Source of the DNA: Xylogone sp. PMI_703
Lineage: Eukaryota; Ascomycota; Leotiomycetes
DNA: 64,000 bases
Direction of reading: 5' to 3'
Assembly: GCA_021399445.1 (NCBI GenBank)
Contig: JAJTUQ010000006.1
Coordinates: 1,488,001-1,552,000 of the forward strand
The notes under the pieces were generated by a model, which was not told the DNA's origin, made no database searches, and was given only the letters and a program-made list of their open reading frames with translations. Below, piece by piece: positions 24,381 to 35,630 of this stretch; within the stretch, counting starts at the first letter, position 1, and each line of letters opens with the position of its first letter. The position numbers were made by a program, and so were the translations under genes.

Positions 24381-26124
24381 TCAAACTGCCTGAGATTCCT
24401 CGATGGAAACCTGGTGACCTACTCCGGACGAGGTACCGCTCTCCGACCTTAAGAGAATTGCTTCGTTTTCACTTGTTGATCCGTTTTCTAGTTTCAAAGA
24501 GAACCATGGAGTACAACCAGGTTCCAGATCCCTTTCTCTGACGAGGATACCAGTTCTGCTCCCTTCTTCGGCGGTATTATTCGGTGTGTCGAAAACTTTA
24601 GTGTTCTTATCTAGAACCCATTTTTGATCCGTTCTATCTCGCCCTTGATGGTTGGGCAGATCTTTCATATGAGTTGCGTTGCTATCTTCTTTCCATACAA
24701 ATGATCGAAAAAGAGTGGGTACGTTGCGAGCCCACGATGAGAAATTTTGATCTGCCGGATGCCGGATGGAGGCGGATACTTTTTGGATTATAACTCGTGA
24801 GTAGACTATAGCTAGGTCAGTTGATCTGAGAGTTTAGGGATAAATATACGATGAGATCTTACCTGGGAATGTAGCACCCAGCGTATACATCAAGATCTCA
24901 ATATCATTGAGCATGATGAAGATGGTTTCGACATAGAATTGGTCTAGTTGGTTGGTCGTACGGTTTTCATATACACCGTAAATACCCAGTATGCTATGCT
25001 GAGATTAGTAAATACGAATCAAGGAGGGGCAGGTAATGCGTACCATGTGATCGTGCCAAGGAGATTGGCACCAAATATAAGTTTCAGGATACGCTGTTCA
25101 TGGGTTTGTAACCTCATCTTTTTCAACAGCTTATACGGCACGTATAGGAGGACTACATCAATAGGGACACTAACAGCAATCCATACTGTTATGTGCAAGT
25201 CATGTTAACAATCTTGCAGTGCTAGTAATCAACGCAAAGAGATACTTACGCCATCGAAATATATCATAATTGATACAATATGATGCTAGGACATCCCAGT
25301 CAAAGTTACTGAGGAATGGCTGGCACGCGAATAGCCAAGAGAAGGTCATGGTGATTCCAAGGCTCACAATTAGAGCACAAAGCCCATAGACCCAGAATCT
25401 AAGGGCTTTAAGATGGTGTGGCACTATAGAGCTAGAATTAGCACTAATTTGGCATGGTATAGGAATGTCTTTGAAGAAATTTCAATGGGATACTCACGGA
25501 TCTCAAGAAAGCAAAAGCAGACGGAGGCCTTGATGCAAGATACAACGATATAGTACCCGCAGTACCCAGTTGAATACTATTCTTTGTCAGCAGGCTCCAT
25601 ACCCGTTTGAAGGAATTTTGTTATACATACGTGCCAATGGGGCTCAAGCCAAGCATCAGGAACATTAATTGTATGATAGCCACTTCCATAAACATTGACA
25701 CCGATTTGGCTAGCAGTATACCCAATCAAGAATAGCTGCCTGTTGTTAGAGGAGGGAAGGTTCACAGACCCATTGAATCAGGACTTACAACAGCAGCGAC
25801 CATCCACCAGTCATCTGCTCTAAGGCGCTTCAGGGTAACTAGTCGATACCATAGACGAGCAATGGTGATGAGGACTATCAAGGTAGTGTTAGTCACGGGA
25901 ATCCCGCTCACTAGATTCCGCATCAAAAGCTCGGACCAGATCGATCAATACTCACATGTTAAAGAGTTACAGGTGATGATGGTTGCCAGCTCCATCCTGT
26001 GGTGCCAGTGCTCAACAGGAACGCTGGCATTGTATGATCCAACGAAGAAAGTGCCATTGGTCGTTGCACCGTCGAGAATTGTGCAGTTGTAGTAGATCTC
26101 GCACAGGGTCTGATTGCCTGTCAT
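24381..26124 (-). CDS. Fungal rhodopsin-like seven-helix membrane protein (SAT4/Pth11-related)
   Basis: Eight exons on the minus strand: 26124-25956, 25874-25789, 25735-25631, 25576-25498, 25423-25250, 25185-25044, 24993-24863 and 24805-24381. The seven introns are 45-81 nt and the product is about 436 aa. The N-terminus has several N-glycosylation sequons (NQT, NCT, NGT, NAS). About seven hydrophobic helices follow, with the hallmark LRADDWWMV after helix 2, CIKASVCFCFLEI, WLFACQP and the conserved NRTTNQLDQFYVETIFIMLN. The C-terminal tail of about 125 residues is hydrophilic. This pattern is the fungal rhodopsin domain family, typically annotated as an integral membrane or Pth11-like receptor. 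The ligand and G-protein coupling are unknown. Introns 2 and 6 have competing acceptor AGs, and only the distal one keeps frame. Confidence 0.88.
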
Positions 26125-27887
26125 CTTGCCGCCCGGCTAGAGAGCGACCTCAGGGATAGAGCTGCCGGGTTGTCTATATATCTCTGGTAATGTGGAACCT
26201 GACACAAGAAGCTGAGCTACTCGTGAAAGGCTTCATCTCAAACGGCCTGTGTACGACACGGCATCCAGGGTGGTGATGTTCTCTACACGATGGAACGGCT
26301 GAACTGACGGGAAAGAGAAGGAAGGCGGCTACGGCATCATATTAAAGGGCAGCACCCCGGAGCCGTTATCTTTTAGGGTTTTCGGCTCAATACCTGTTCA
26401 TTTGGGGGTTGACGCGATAGCATGCACGTTAAGAGGCGGTCATGAGAGGTTCCTCGATGAGGCTGGGACTGAGCTTTTCTTGAGATGCAGCTTGCTCGTT
26501 GCACTAGCCGAGAAGAAGCAGGTCTCAGACGCTCCCCTCACCAGCTACTGCACAATCTGCACATTCGCAATCCGACTATCTCGACGAGCAATTAATTAAT
26601 TTATGGGAAACGTCACTTCACAACCCAAGACTCCGGCATGGCGTTATCTTATCTTTGGTACAAAAGAGCTGTAGGCTGGATCTATTCTTGGTATGGTCAG
26701 AGCTGACAGCTTTTACGCGATTCCGTGCAGGATGACAGGTGGCAATGCGAATTCAAGTTCGAATACAAGGTTAAAATCTCAAAGATGCCCGATTCTCAAG
26801 CCTTTGTTCTACCCAGGAATCCATCAAGATTAAAATAGGTCATGAAACGCGGCAACAAATATGGTGATAACCCTAGATACCACTGCCCCAGCTTACGTTG
26901 ATGTAATACGCGGGATATTATTGGACATGAGACCGACATAAATGTTACAAAACATAGGGGCATCATCAGACATTATCAAAAACTCTTTTGATGTAGGAGA
27001 GTTGCTTCGGGTCTTCAGTAATGAGCTCCCATTCGGGCCATTATCGTCTTCGGAGGAGTGCCCATCGACCTGGTCAGTCATCCCAGTATTTACTCCGTAT
27101 CTTCTATCAAATACGGTATCGAGAACCGGCGGGGGTTGCGGGTTTAACCCCGCTGAAGTCGCAGCGCAGAATCAGCCACCATAGGGCGTCGTTGGTGGGT
27201 TGTGGTGTTGTGCAGAGCCGTCTCCAGCAGCCAGGCACTTCTCAGTTGACCTCCTTCCTCATATGGTATCGACTGTCCGAGGCACTGAATATATGGTCTC
27301 CGGATTCTCAAGGTATTGTGACATTGCGGTAGTCTTCAACATTCCTAGAACCAGAAACCAACCACCAAAGGCCCCCAGAATTATCAAGCCTTATTCGCCG
27401 TCTATCTCGCCCTGCGATCTGTGCATCCCAATGCCGAGAGGATGACGGGCTTATTGTGGGTTATGGAGTTCAACCGTTTTCAAGCATGGCATCGGTGCCT
27501 GAGCTACGGTGCGTGCCGACCATTCTGGAGCGTGACAGCCATGTGATGCTTGAATATGGATGGCGGAGATACTGTATTACGAAAGACCAACGATGCCGAC
27601 AGGTTCTGCGATTAAAGGCCGTGTATTACAAAGCCCGGAGCCGGGACATAGTCGGTGATAGTCTGGTCACGTGAATTACGGGTATACTTTCCATCGGCGT
27701 CTACAATCGGTTGTCGAAGTCCAGATCTGGCTTACCTTCGTCACGGCAGCTCTCACTCAATTGATGAAAATAAAGGCTGTCGCATAAGCTGAACATAGAC
27801 ACCATGGCCACGAGTAAATGTATCTGATATAATCTATCTTGTTCCACTTAATGACTTTGCTCACCCAAGTTCTCTGCCACCGAAATC
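26125..27887. other. Head-to-head intergenic region, receptor gene / Zn2Cys6 gene
   Basis: About 1.76 kb with no recognisable gene. It is the shared upstream region of the receptor gene (-) and the Zn2Cys6 factor (+). The sequence around 27110-27190 (agaaccggcgggggttgcgg) is GC-richer than its surroundings. No known element is identified. Confidence 0.45.
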
Positions 27888-29675
27888 ATGGATTCTCCCG
27901 TCGCAATTACAAATCCTCCTGACTCCAGCTCAGCAACTCCTCTCGTTAGAAGAAGGCAGCGTGCTAGGAAAGCGTGTCTTCCATGTCGACTTCGCAAGAG
28001 AAAATGCGATATGCAGCGTCCGTGCTCTATGTGTAAGACATATGACTATGAATGCCAATATGCAAAAGACACCCGGCCCTCAGCGGCTTACATCCAGCAA
28101 ACCAGCTCAGGCCTTAGTCCAGGAATGCGGCAGCCCAATGGTGACAATGTCGATAATGACGACCATATACGCTCGGAATCGCCTGTTTCAAGAAAAACTT
28201 TGCATTCTTATGCCGATTCGGAAGGGAGAGATCGCAGACGCTCAGATGGGGCAATGCAAAAACCAAAATCTATAGACAGAGGAATTCTTGATCCATATAA
28301 TTCGAGGTATATGAGCCAGAGTTCATCAGTTGCCTTCCCCAGGGATCTTGCAGTGGACTTACAATCCTCCACACCTCTTCCACTCCATTCGTTTGCCTAT
28401 CATTGTAGCCTGCGACCGGAGGAGCCACCTAACTCTCACCCCAGCCTGTCATCTATTATTTCACATGAGGAGTGCGATGTCTATCTCGATATATACTATA
28501 CGGCAGTACACCAAGTATTCGGGTTTCTAGAACATGACCACTTCCTTGAGCGATATGACAATTTCTGGAATGGAACAAGCCAGTCATTGCAGTTCAGTGC
28601 TGTGATTGCTGGAGTCGCCGCGCTGGGTTCTTGCTTCTCCACTCCCACTGGTCACCCCAGAGAACTAGATCTTTTGCGGTATGCAAAAGATGTTCTCGAG
28701 GACCCGGAGATCTGTAGGCGCCCTTCGATAGACCAGGTTTCTGCCTGGATTTTGAGAACCATATATCTCCGAGCCACAACAAGACCACATGTCGCGTGGC
28801 TGGCTAGCTGTATAACTTTACACCTTGCTGAAGCTACTGGTCTGCATCATGACATTGGCGCTATTGTTCTGACTACCGATGGGACTCCGGGCCAGTCGAT
28901 ATCAAGTGACGAACGAGGTTTAGAACGTGCTCGATCTGTTTTTTGGGCTTCCTGGACGGTTAACATGTTAACGGCTTATGAATACGGACGGTCTAGCGTC
29001 AAACTGGACAGCATTACTTGCAAACAAGTGAGACCTTTACCTGGGAATTCCTTTACAAACCTGGTCAAAATAGCTCAACTAATCCCTCCGGAGGGTGCAA
29101 ACTGCGATAAGGAGGAGCTCTTAAAAGCGATCCAAGCTATGAAGGGGGTTAACGACAGCTGTGAGATGATTACACTGACAAAAGCTGATTTCATATTTGC
29201 TTTCTACCGACGTTTGCGTCTATTAAGGCAAGGCATTGAGAAGGAAGTTATCAGCGACATTGTGAGCACCGGCAACAAAGGTGTATCTGCAGCTTATATT
29301 TTAGCCCAACAGAACCGGCCCTGGTGGAATGTCCTCGGCACAACATTTCAGTATCTCTGTGTACTACTAGCAGTTGATACGTCGGAAACTCTATCACATG
29401 TTCCTTGGGTTCTGGAAACATTTGAGAAAATTGTGGAGCTATTAGGTCGACCGCATCTTGCTGTGGAGGCTCTTGAAACTGCCCGAACGCTTCTGCGAGA
29501 TTCAGTGAAGAAGAAAAAACAGGAGCTTTCCTTGCTGGAGATAGCAACATCCGGCATCGATAATACTGCACAAGTGGAAGATGTGGGAATCGACTGGGAT
29601 GCTGTGTTTAATACATATCCACCGATCTCTTTGACGCAGGACTATTTACTGGGGGGAAGTGCTGGAGTATTGTAA
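27888..29675 (+). CDS. Zn2Cys6 binuclear cluster transcription factor with fungal-specific TF domain
   Basis: A single exon of 595 aa starts at the ATG in context aaatcATGG. Residues 30-56 carry the complete zinc cluster C-X2-C-X6-C-X5-C-X2-C-X6-C, with basic RRRQRARK before it and RLRKRK inside it. A Ser/Arg-rich linker follows, then the middle homology region (about 190-420) of the fungal_trans type: CDVYLDIYYTAVHQVFGFLE, ERARSVFWASWTVNMLTAYE and FIFAFYRRLRLLRQGIE. Such factors act in the nucleus as dimers on CGG-type half sites. The regulated pathway cannot be told, because neither neighbour is a metabolic cluster gene. The acidic C-terminal end (VGIDWDAVFNTYPP) could be an activation segment. 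Confidence 0.92.
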   Translation: MDSPVAITNPPDSSSATPLVRRRQRARKACLPCRLRKRKCDMQRPCSMCKTYDYECQYAKDTRPSAAYIQQTSSGLSPGMRQPNGDNVDNDDHIRSESPVSRKTLHSYADSEGRDRRRSDGAMQKPKSIDRGILDPYNSRYMSQSSSVAFPRDLAVDLQSSTPLPLHSFAYHCSLRPEEPPNSHPSLSSIISHEECDVYLDIYYTAVHQVFGFLEHDHFLERYDNFWNGTSQSLQFSAVIAGVAALGSCFSTPTGHPRELDLLRYAKDVLEDPEICRRPSIDQVSAWILRTIYLRATTRPHVAWLASCITLHLAEATGLHHDIGAIVLTTDGTPGQSISSDERGLERARSVFWASWTVNMLTAYEYGRSSVKLDSITCKQVRPLPGNSFTNLVKIAQLIPPEGANCDKEELLKAIQAMKGVNDSCEMITLTKADFIFAFYRRLRLLRQGIEKEVISDIVSTGNKGVSAAYILAQQNRPWWNVLGTTFQYLCVLLAVDTSETLSHVPWVLETFEKIVELLGRPHLAVEALETARTLLRDSVKKKKQELSLLEIATSGIDNTAQVEDVGIDWDAVFNTYPPISLTQDYLLGGSAGVL

Positions 29676-30336
29676 ACGGGTCATATTTGGTGATATTCAA
29701 ACCAGGTATCTTAGGTTAATCTATGTATATATATTTACGGGTTTAGTTGCAGGGCGAAGTAAAATATCGGTTTGGGTATCAAAAAGGCGTCATCGTGAAG
29801 AATACCCATAATGTTGAAATTACTACTTCAAGCTGAGTAGATTTTTTAGATAGGAATACAGGTGTAAATGTGCAAGTATACTTGTCAAAAAGTCTCTTTG
29901 GCCAGCAATAAGTCAGGCATAAATTTTCATCTGAGTAACCAGCCTAAGCATGCTTCTTCCTGCGGACCAGAGTAATGCTGGCCCGATTTTGGTGTCCTGC
30001 GTTCCAGCTATTGTTATCCTAACCCAACTTACTAGTCTGAAGCACGTGGCTAGTTCTTGTATAGTCCTCCCCTTTACTGGTAACGTTATATTCGGTGGCT
30101 AGTGCTAAATGAGAAGATTTCATAGGATATATCGTCGACTATGACATTTTTCTGGTAGGTTAATGAGTTATGAAATGCACGCACTAAAATTAATAAGAGT
30201 AAAAATGCGACATAAAGGAGACGGCTATTCATGTCAAGGTTATCCACACAATGAAAGTTAAATAGAAATTTGTATTTCCAGAGCTCTATCCAAGGTTACG
30301 ACAAGCACCGAGTGTGATGAGGAAAAGTTTTCTCAT
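29676..30336. other. Tail-to-tail intergenic region
   Basis: AT-rich sequence between the stop codons of the Zn2Cys6 gene and NLR-like gene 2. No gene is recognisable. Confidence 0.45.
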
Positions 30337-33300
30337 TCATCCCTTACAGTCATCCGACCTTCTAAATCCTCCATTGCCATATACATACTCACCCGGAGAA
30401 AAGTCATTCCAGTAATATCCGTCCCTTTCCATAGCTGATTCGTGTAAAGACTCGCAAGAGGGTACACCTAGAGCAAGTTGCACTTCTCGGATTTTACTTT
30501 CGAAAGCCTCTCGATTGCGTTTTTCGAAAGGAATCTCCCATAATCCCTCCGGCGTATCAATGCAGAGGGCCCCTTAGACAACAACTCACCTGCTCTTCAA
30601 AACTCCGCCTCAACCAAAGGTCATATAAAGACTTCCAATATTTACCATTCAGATTAGGGAGTGTAAAGTAGAATTCACTGTGATTTCTTAATACCCTCTC
30701 TGCTCCAGATCTCCCATTCAAATCAGCATCATTTAGAAGTGAAACTAGATCTTTAAAGATATCCTGTGGTAAAGTAGACTGACGGTTCAGGGCCTCAACT
30801 GCAGCATCTATTGGTGCCAGGGAATCGACCTTAAAAAGTGTAATTAATGCTTTAAGAGCGGTTAGTGGTATAGAAGATTGACGACCTAAAGTATAAGCAG
30901 CGCCCGCTCTGACGTCTGAGCGATTATCTTTCAAAAGCGAAATTAGAGCTTCAAGAGTATTTTTTGATAAGGCAGACTGGCAGCTTAAAGCATAAGCCGC
31001 ACTCCTTCTCACGTCATTGGAGTTATCTTTTAAAAGTAAAGCTAAAGCTTCAATAACAGCTTGTGATAAAGTAGGCTGACGACCTAAAGCTTGAGCTGCA
31101 CAACTTCTTACACTCTCGCTATCATCTTTTAAAAGTGAAGGGAAAGTTTCAATAACAGTTTGTGATAAAGTAGGCTGACGACCTAAAGCTTCAACTGCAG
31201 CTGCGTTTACCCAGCTATCACTATCTTTTAAAAGTGAAACGAAGGTCTCAAGGACATGTTGTGGTAAGTCAGACTGAGTACTTAAAGCATCAATTGCTCT
31301 GAATCTTAGCTTCTCGTCATCATCTCTCAAAAGTAAAACTAAAGTCTCAAAATTGGCTTGTGATATAGTAGGTTGATCACGTAAAGCAAAAATTGCACTA
31401 GATCTTATATCTGGATTGTTGTCTTTTAAAAGTGAATCTAGAGCTTCAGAGATAGGCCGTGGCAAAGCAGATTGATGATGTAAAGCTTTACCTGCAGCTA
31501 CTCTGACCCTCCGGTCATTATCTTTTAAAGCCAAAGTTAGAGCTTTAAGGGTTTCTTGTGGTAAATTGGATTGGCACTTTAGAGCCATAGTTGCACGTAA
31601 TCTCACATCTGGGTTATTATCCCTTAAAAGTAAAGTTAAACCTTTAAGGATATCTTGTGGCAAAGTAGATTGCCGTAATAAAGCCTCCACTGCCGCAGAT
31701 CTTATATCTGAGTTGTTGTCGCTAAAAAGGGAAGCTATAGCTTCAAAAACAGGTTGTGGTAAATTCGATTGACGGCTTAGAGCTTGAGCTGCATTATATC
31801 TTGAACCCCCATTTCCATTCTTTAAAAGTAGAACTAAGGCTTCAAGGATGGCTTGCGATGAAATAGAGTGGTTAACTAGTGCAAAAGCTGCACTAGAGTT
31901 CACGTATCTGTCAGTGTGCTTCAGAAGTGGAACTAGAGCTTCAAGCATCTCTGTTGATACGCCCTTGCGTTCCTCTAATGCGTCCAAAACACACAATTTC
32001 TCTCTCCTCGACCCCCGTTGTACAAGCTCCTTCAAAGGAGCTTCAGGACACTCTCTCTCACGGCCTAACCGCATAGTATCATGAAAGTGGCACTCAAATC
32101 GTAACCATTGCAATGTAAGCTGTTTCATTCTGATTCGAAGACTCAAACCACACTCTGTATCGGTAGTCACCTCGCTAAGACAATGCATGAGCAATCGTTG
32201 ATGAGCTGGGCCTAACAGATCGCGTGGCTCCGCTTCGACTTCCTGGAAGTAATACTTCAAGGGTTCTTCATTTTCTTTTTCGTCTCCTACAATCCCTTGG
32301 AGCAGGCCTGTAGTAAATCGCCACAGAATATCATAGCGTGAATTATACTTTTCTTTCTGGAGAAAAGCCTGAGGTGTCATCACAGAAGGGTCAGATGTCT
32401 TCCGCCTGAGCTTTACACAAAAAAGTTGCTCATCTCCCATCCAATGCTTTACAAAGTACCGTGCAGCGAAAAACTCCTGGAAAGTAAGATGCAAGAAATG
32501 GTAACTTTGATCCTGATCCATGGCTGTGGTATCCGATGTGTGTAAAAATGAAATCTTTTTAAGCATCAAGTCAGGTGCAGCTGGGAGTAGAATACCCTGA
32601 CGTTTGAGAGATTTATATATCATGTTGCGATCATTCGCATTGAATTCAATGATTCCGTTATAGAGACCAAGAAAGGCAAGATTTTCTAGAAAATTAAATT
32701 TCAGCCGGCACCAGCTCTTCGATTTGCGAAGTTCCAGTAGATAAGACTGTGTGTTCATTTAGACCATTGATTTCTTCTGGGCTTCTCAGCCGTAAAATAT
32801 CTTTCTGCCATAATCTTAGTGTAATTGCCTGATAGAGCGTAGTCATCGTCTTAGACTCCACGTCAGACATAAAACTGCTGTTCCAGCTATAACAGAGTGC
32901 ATCTAATTGAATAGGGATCCGAACCAGTCCCTTAATGAGTGCGTGTTCTTGAAGAAAATGCAAAATACCATCAGCTTTTTTTTGAATCGTGCTTTACAAC
33001 CTTTCTGATATAGGCTTCAGTTTGGTCTTCATCGAATCCGATTGTTTCGAGTTCTAGATCGAATGATTGCAAGTGGCCCGGATTTATTCCATATGGCCGG
33101 GAAGTAATGATGACTTGGGGGTAATTTAGGAGATATAAGAGAATATTGTTCATTGGTGTTTCGGGATCCCATTCCTGGAATACTTCGTCCAATCCATCAA
33201 GTACGAAAAGAGTTTTATTCTTTTTAGTTGGATCATTTACTCTTCCCCATAAATCCCTAGCTGAGTCCATGCCATCCTCGAGTTCAGAAAAATATAAGTC

Positions 33301-34878
33301 GTTAAACACATCCGTGAAGGTGTATTTTCCCAAGAGCTTCCTTTTTAGTCTTCGCAGGGGTACCCAAAGTAGTAAGTCAAATAACTGATGCCACAGGCCA
33401 TGATGGAGATAATCATACACAATCTTTTTACAAAGAGTTGTCTTTCCTACACCAGCACGTCCTCGAATCAAGATCCGTTTCGGTATGATATTTGGCCTGT
33501 CTTGTTGTTCTCGTGGTTCAAAAAGTTCTGGTAACCGTACTTGCTTGTCCTTATTGATAGCTTCAACCTTCAGGCGAGCAAAGATTGAGAAGGGTAAAGA
33601 TTCGCGAAGCATGTTTGCATGAGTTGGATGGTCTTGTTCTACAATAGCTAAATTGATATAACAGCTGTCTATCGGTAGAAGCTCACCAGAGATCCGCCGA
33701 ATCTGGAGACGTCCCGTCGCAACATAATATTCTTGCAAACGAGTAGCTATATTCGCATGACTAGATTCCACAAATGAGCGTTCTAAAATAGAATTAGCAT
33801 GTGGTATCAAGAAACAATTCCTCAACCTTTAACCTAAGAAGACTTACTCACTTTTCGGAGAAGCAGATATCCAGAATTCTAAAAATGCTTTAGCACCGGA
33901 AGCAGCGGCTGCAGCGGCGTATTCTTGCCACATCTTGTTCTTATGGCTATCAGCATAATCACATACACCTTTAATGATAATGCATGACGACATATTGTCC
34001 CAGACTCCCGCACCTTCCATCTCAAACCCAATAACACTCTCCTTTTCGGCTAATTTATCACGGTGCTCTCCAGATTTCATCACTGTGTCAGCGGATGCAA
34101 TCGTCCCAATATGTACAGATGGGCTGTTAGCTTCTTTAATAGATCGGCGATAAACTTGTTTCCCTGCACATCCTAGGCTATGACAATCCTTCTTCAGTGC
34201 ATCATCACAAACAGTGTCATTACTAGAATTACAGTTGAAACAACTACAATTTGTAACTGGGTTCTGCTGATAATGCTTATGGTGGTAGGAAGCCTCAAAA
34301 AGAACGTCGTACACAATGCCAGGGTGCTGCCATTCTGTTTTAGATTGCCCTTGAAGAGTTGAAAGGTGTTGCCGAACCCGCTCTCGAAATTCTTTCCGTG
34401 TCTTGCGACCATTCAGGCCAGCAAGAAGAGATCTAATTTCCTGGTTAGGTCGCCCTAATATTTCCTTAACATCGCTTTTCCTTTGAAACCCATCGGGGTA
34501 TTGCCTGCCAAAATCATATTGGATGACACTGTCACTGATAATAACGTCTCCTAGTATAATCTCCGTACCATTGGATGAGAAAGGAACAGCACCACAGATG
34601 CCGACTACTAGGGCCAGCTGAATGCGAGTGTAACTAACTCGTAGATTGGCTGCAACACCTGCTGCACTTACTTTCCCCATCCCTGGCAAATAGCATAAGA
34701 CAACATTATGCCGACCAATCTTGCCAGTTATGTATGTACTCTCATCTCCAGGTTGCTTGCCATAATATCGGCCGAATTTATCATAAGTTTCATCAAAGAG
34801 TGCTTCAACGGCATCAGCCTCCAGAGTGAGGGCACAAATAATCGCGATTTCGAATCCATCGCGGCTGACTGGACGCAT
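30337..34878 (-). pseudogene. NLR-like gene 2: PNP domain, NACHT NTPase, HEAT-like repeats, with three frameshifts
   Basis: Read on the minus strand from ATG 34878. Exon 1 (34878-33852) encodes a PNP-like domain with LVVGICGAVPF, IGFEMEGAG and KGVCDYADSHKNKMWQEYAA, plus a cysteine-rich insertion. An intron at 33851-33783 (GTGAGT...TTTTAG) joins in frame to the NACHT part, with Walker A GRAGVGKTT and Walker B LFVLDGLDEV. The coding sense then changes frame three times, each fitting one extra base in a run: A8 at 32976-32983, near 32693-32701, and CCCC (+ strand) at 30570-30573. Between the breaks the protein reads on as expected: a NACHT-associated helical region with FLQEHALIKGLVRIPIQLDA, YHFLHLTFQEFFAARYF, then HEAT-like repeats. 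After the third break about 75 more codons stay open to a stop at 30337-30339. It is either a recently broken gene or an intact gene with homopolymer sequencing errors. Confidence 0.8.
30659..31945 (-). repeat. Thirteen HEAT-like repeats of 33 residues
   Basis: The minus strand encodes thirteen consecutive 33-residue units with no gap. The consensus is LEALVSLLKDNNxDVR, then AAxALxRQS and LPQ. The alpha-helical pair with conserved Asp-Val-Arg in the turn is typical of HEAT/PBS-lyase-type repeats. Units are clearly related but more diverged in DNA than the ankyrin units of NLR 1. The array follows the NACHT region and is the likely sensing surface. Confidence 0.88.
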
Positions 34879-34880
34879 TA

Positions 34881-34960
34881 TAGCTTCGCGTTACCAGCCT
34901 TGTCACTTATTCAAGATATTTAGCTTCGCTTTACAAGCCACCCGTTATTTCATTATGTGA
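34881..34960 (-). repeat. Imperfect 40-bp direct repeat in the NLR 2 leader
   Basis: Two units begin with tagcttcgcgttaccagcc (34881) and tagcttcgctttacaagcc (34921), exactly 40 bp apart, directly upstream of the NLR 2 start codon. The match is strong only in the first 19 bases. Confidence 0.4.
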
Positions 34961-35499
34961 AACGTACCTTTATAGTGTTTAGTGATATTAAAGAGCAGTA
35001 GTATTTGATGACTGAGATTTGTCAGAGCGTTCAACGGATGACCAGACGGTTTCTTGGATGAGGCTGCCAGGTACTGACTTTGGAGCCTCAACTCAGCTCA
35101 AGCCCTAATAAAAGCCTCCCTCGGGTCAAAGAATGGAGACCAATAACCAGAACTCGGGTTCGAGAAGAGTTATATAATTAAATACTCACATTCTTTCGTC
35201 GGCGACAATCTCAGGAGAAATATTGATGAATTTTGGAAGTTTCGATACAGCCTTGGGCGACATATTGCACTAGCACTATGTCTGCATGCCAGCACACAAT
35301 GCAGCACAGCCGCCTCACATATTTCAGTAGCCAGGGAAGACCTCTAATACAGCACCAGCGAGCAAGTGCATATACGTTGTTAGAGACGCAGCCGCAAGCC
35401 CTCAATCCTACTGTAACACAGTAGTGCCGGTAGTTCACTGTGGCTGTCGTTTATATAGTCCATTAAGTAACCCCACTTCAACAATCCAAGCTCACAATC

Positions 35500-35581
35500 G
35501 CCCGGCTAGCTCAATCGGTAGAGCGTGAGACTCTTAGCTGAGATCATCTCAAGGTTGCGGGTTCGACCCCCGCGTTGGGCT
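35500..35581 (+). tRNA. tRNA-Lys (anticodon CTT) with 9-nt intron
   Basis: The acceptor stem GCCCGGC pairs with GTTGGGC. The D arm is GCTCAATCGGTAGAGC, the anticodon stem TGAGA/TCTCA and the T arm GCGGGTTCGACCCCCGC. The anticodon CTT lies at 35533-35535. A 9-nt insertion, gctgagatc (35537-35545), sits one base 3' of the anticodon, the canonical place for nuclear tRNA introns. A-box and B-box sequences are intact. A T-rich run at about 35617-35636 can end Pol III transcription. Confidence 0.92.
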
Positions 35582-35630
35582 CAATTCCCATCACGAAGAA
35601 GCCGATTTGACTTGGATTTTCTTTTTTTCT
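35578..35630 (+). repeat. Copy A of a duplicated tRNA 3' flank
   Basis: This stretch starts in the last bases of the tRNA and includes cccatcacgaagaagc and cttgga followed by a T-rich run. It is matched over about 50 bp, with few differences and one or two small gaps, at 37686-37735. Confidence 0.6.

Noticed and set aside
1..27200. Similar phrase agaatcagccaycay near 40 and near 27170, as a possible mobile element end
   Set aside because: The match is only about 15-20 bases with no inverted partner or target duplication, so chance cannot be excluded.
30570..30596. GTGAGT...CTAAG near the NLR 2 end as an intron instead of a frameshift
   Set aside because: The segment would be only 17 nt, far too short for a spliceosomal intron.
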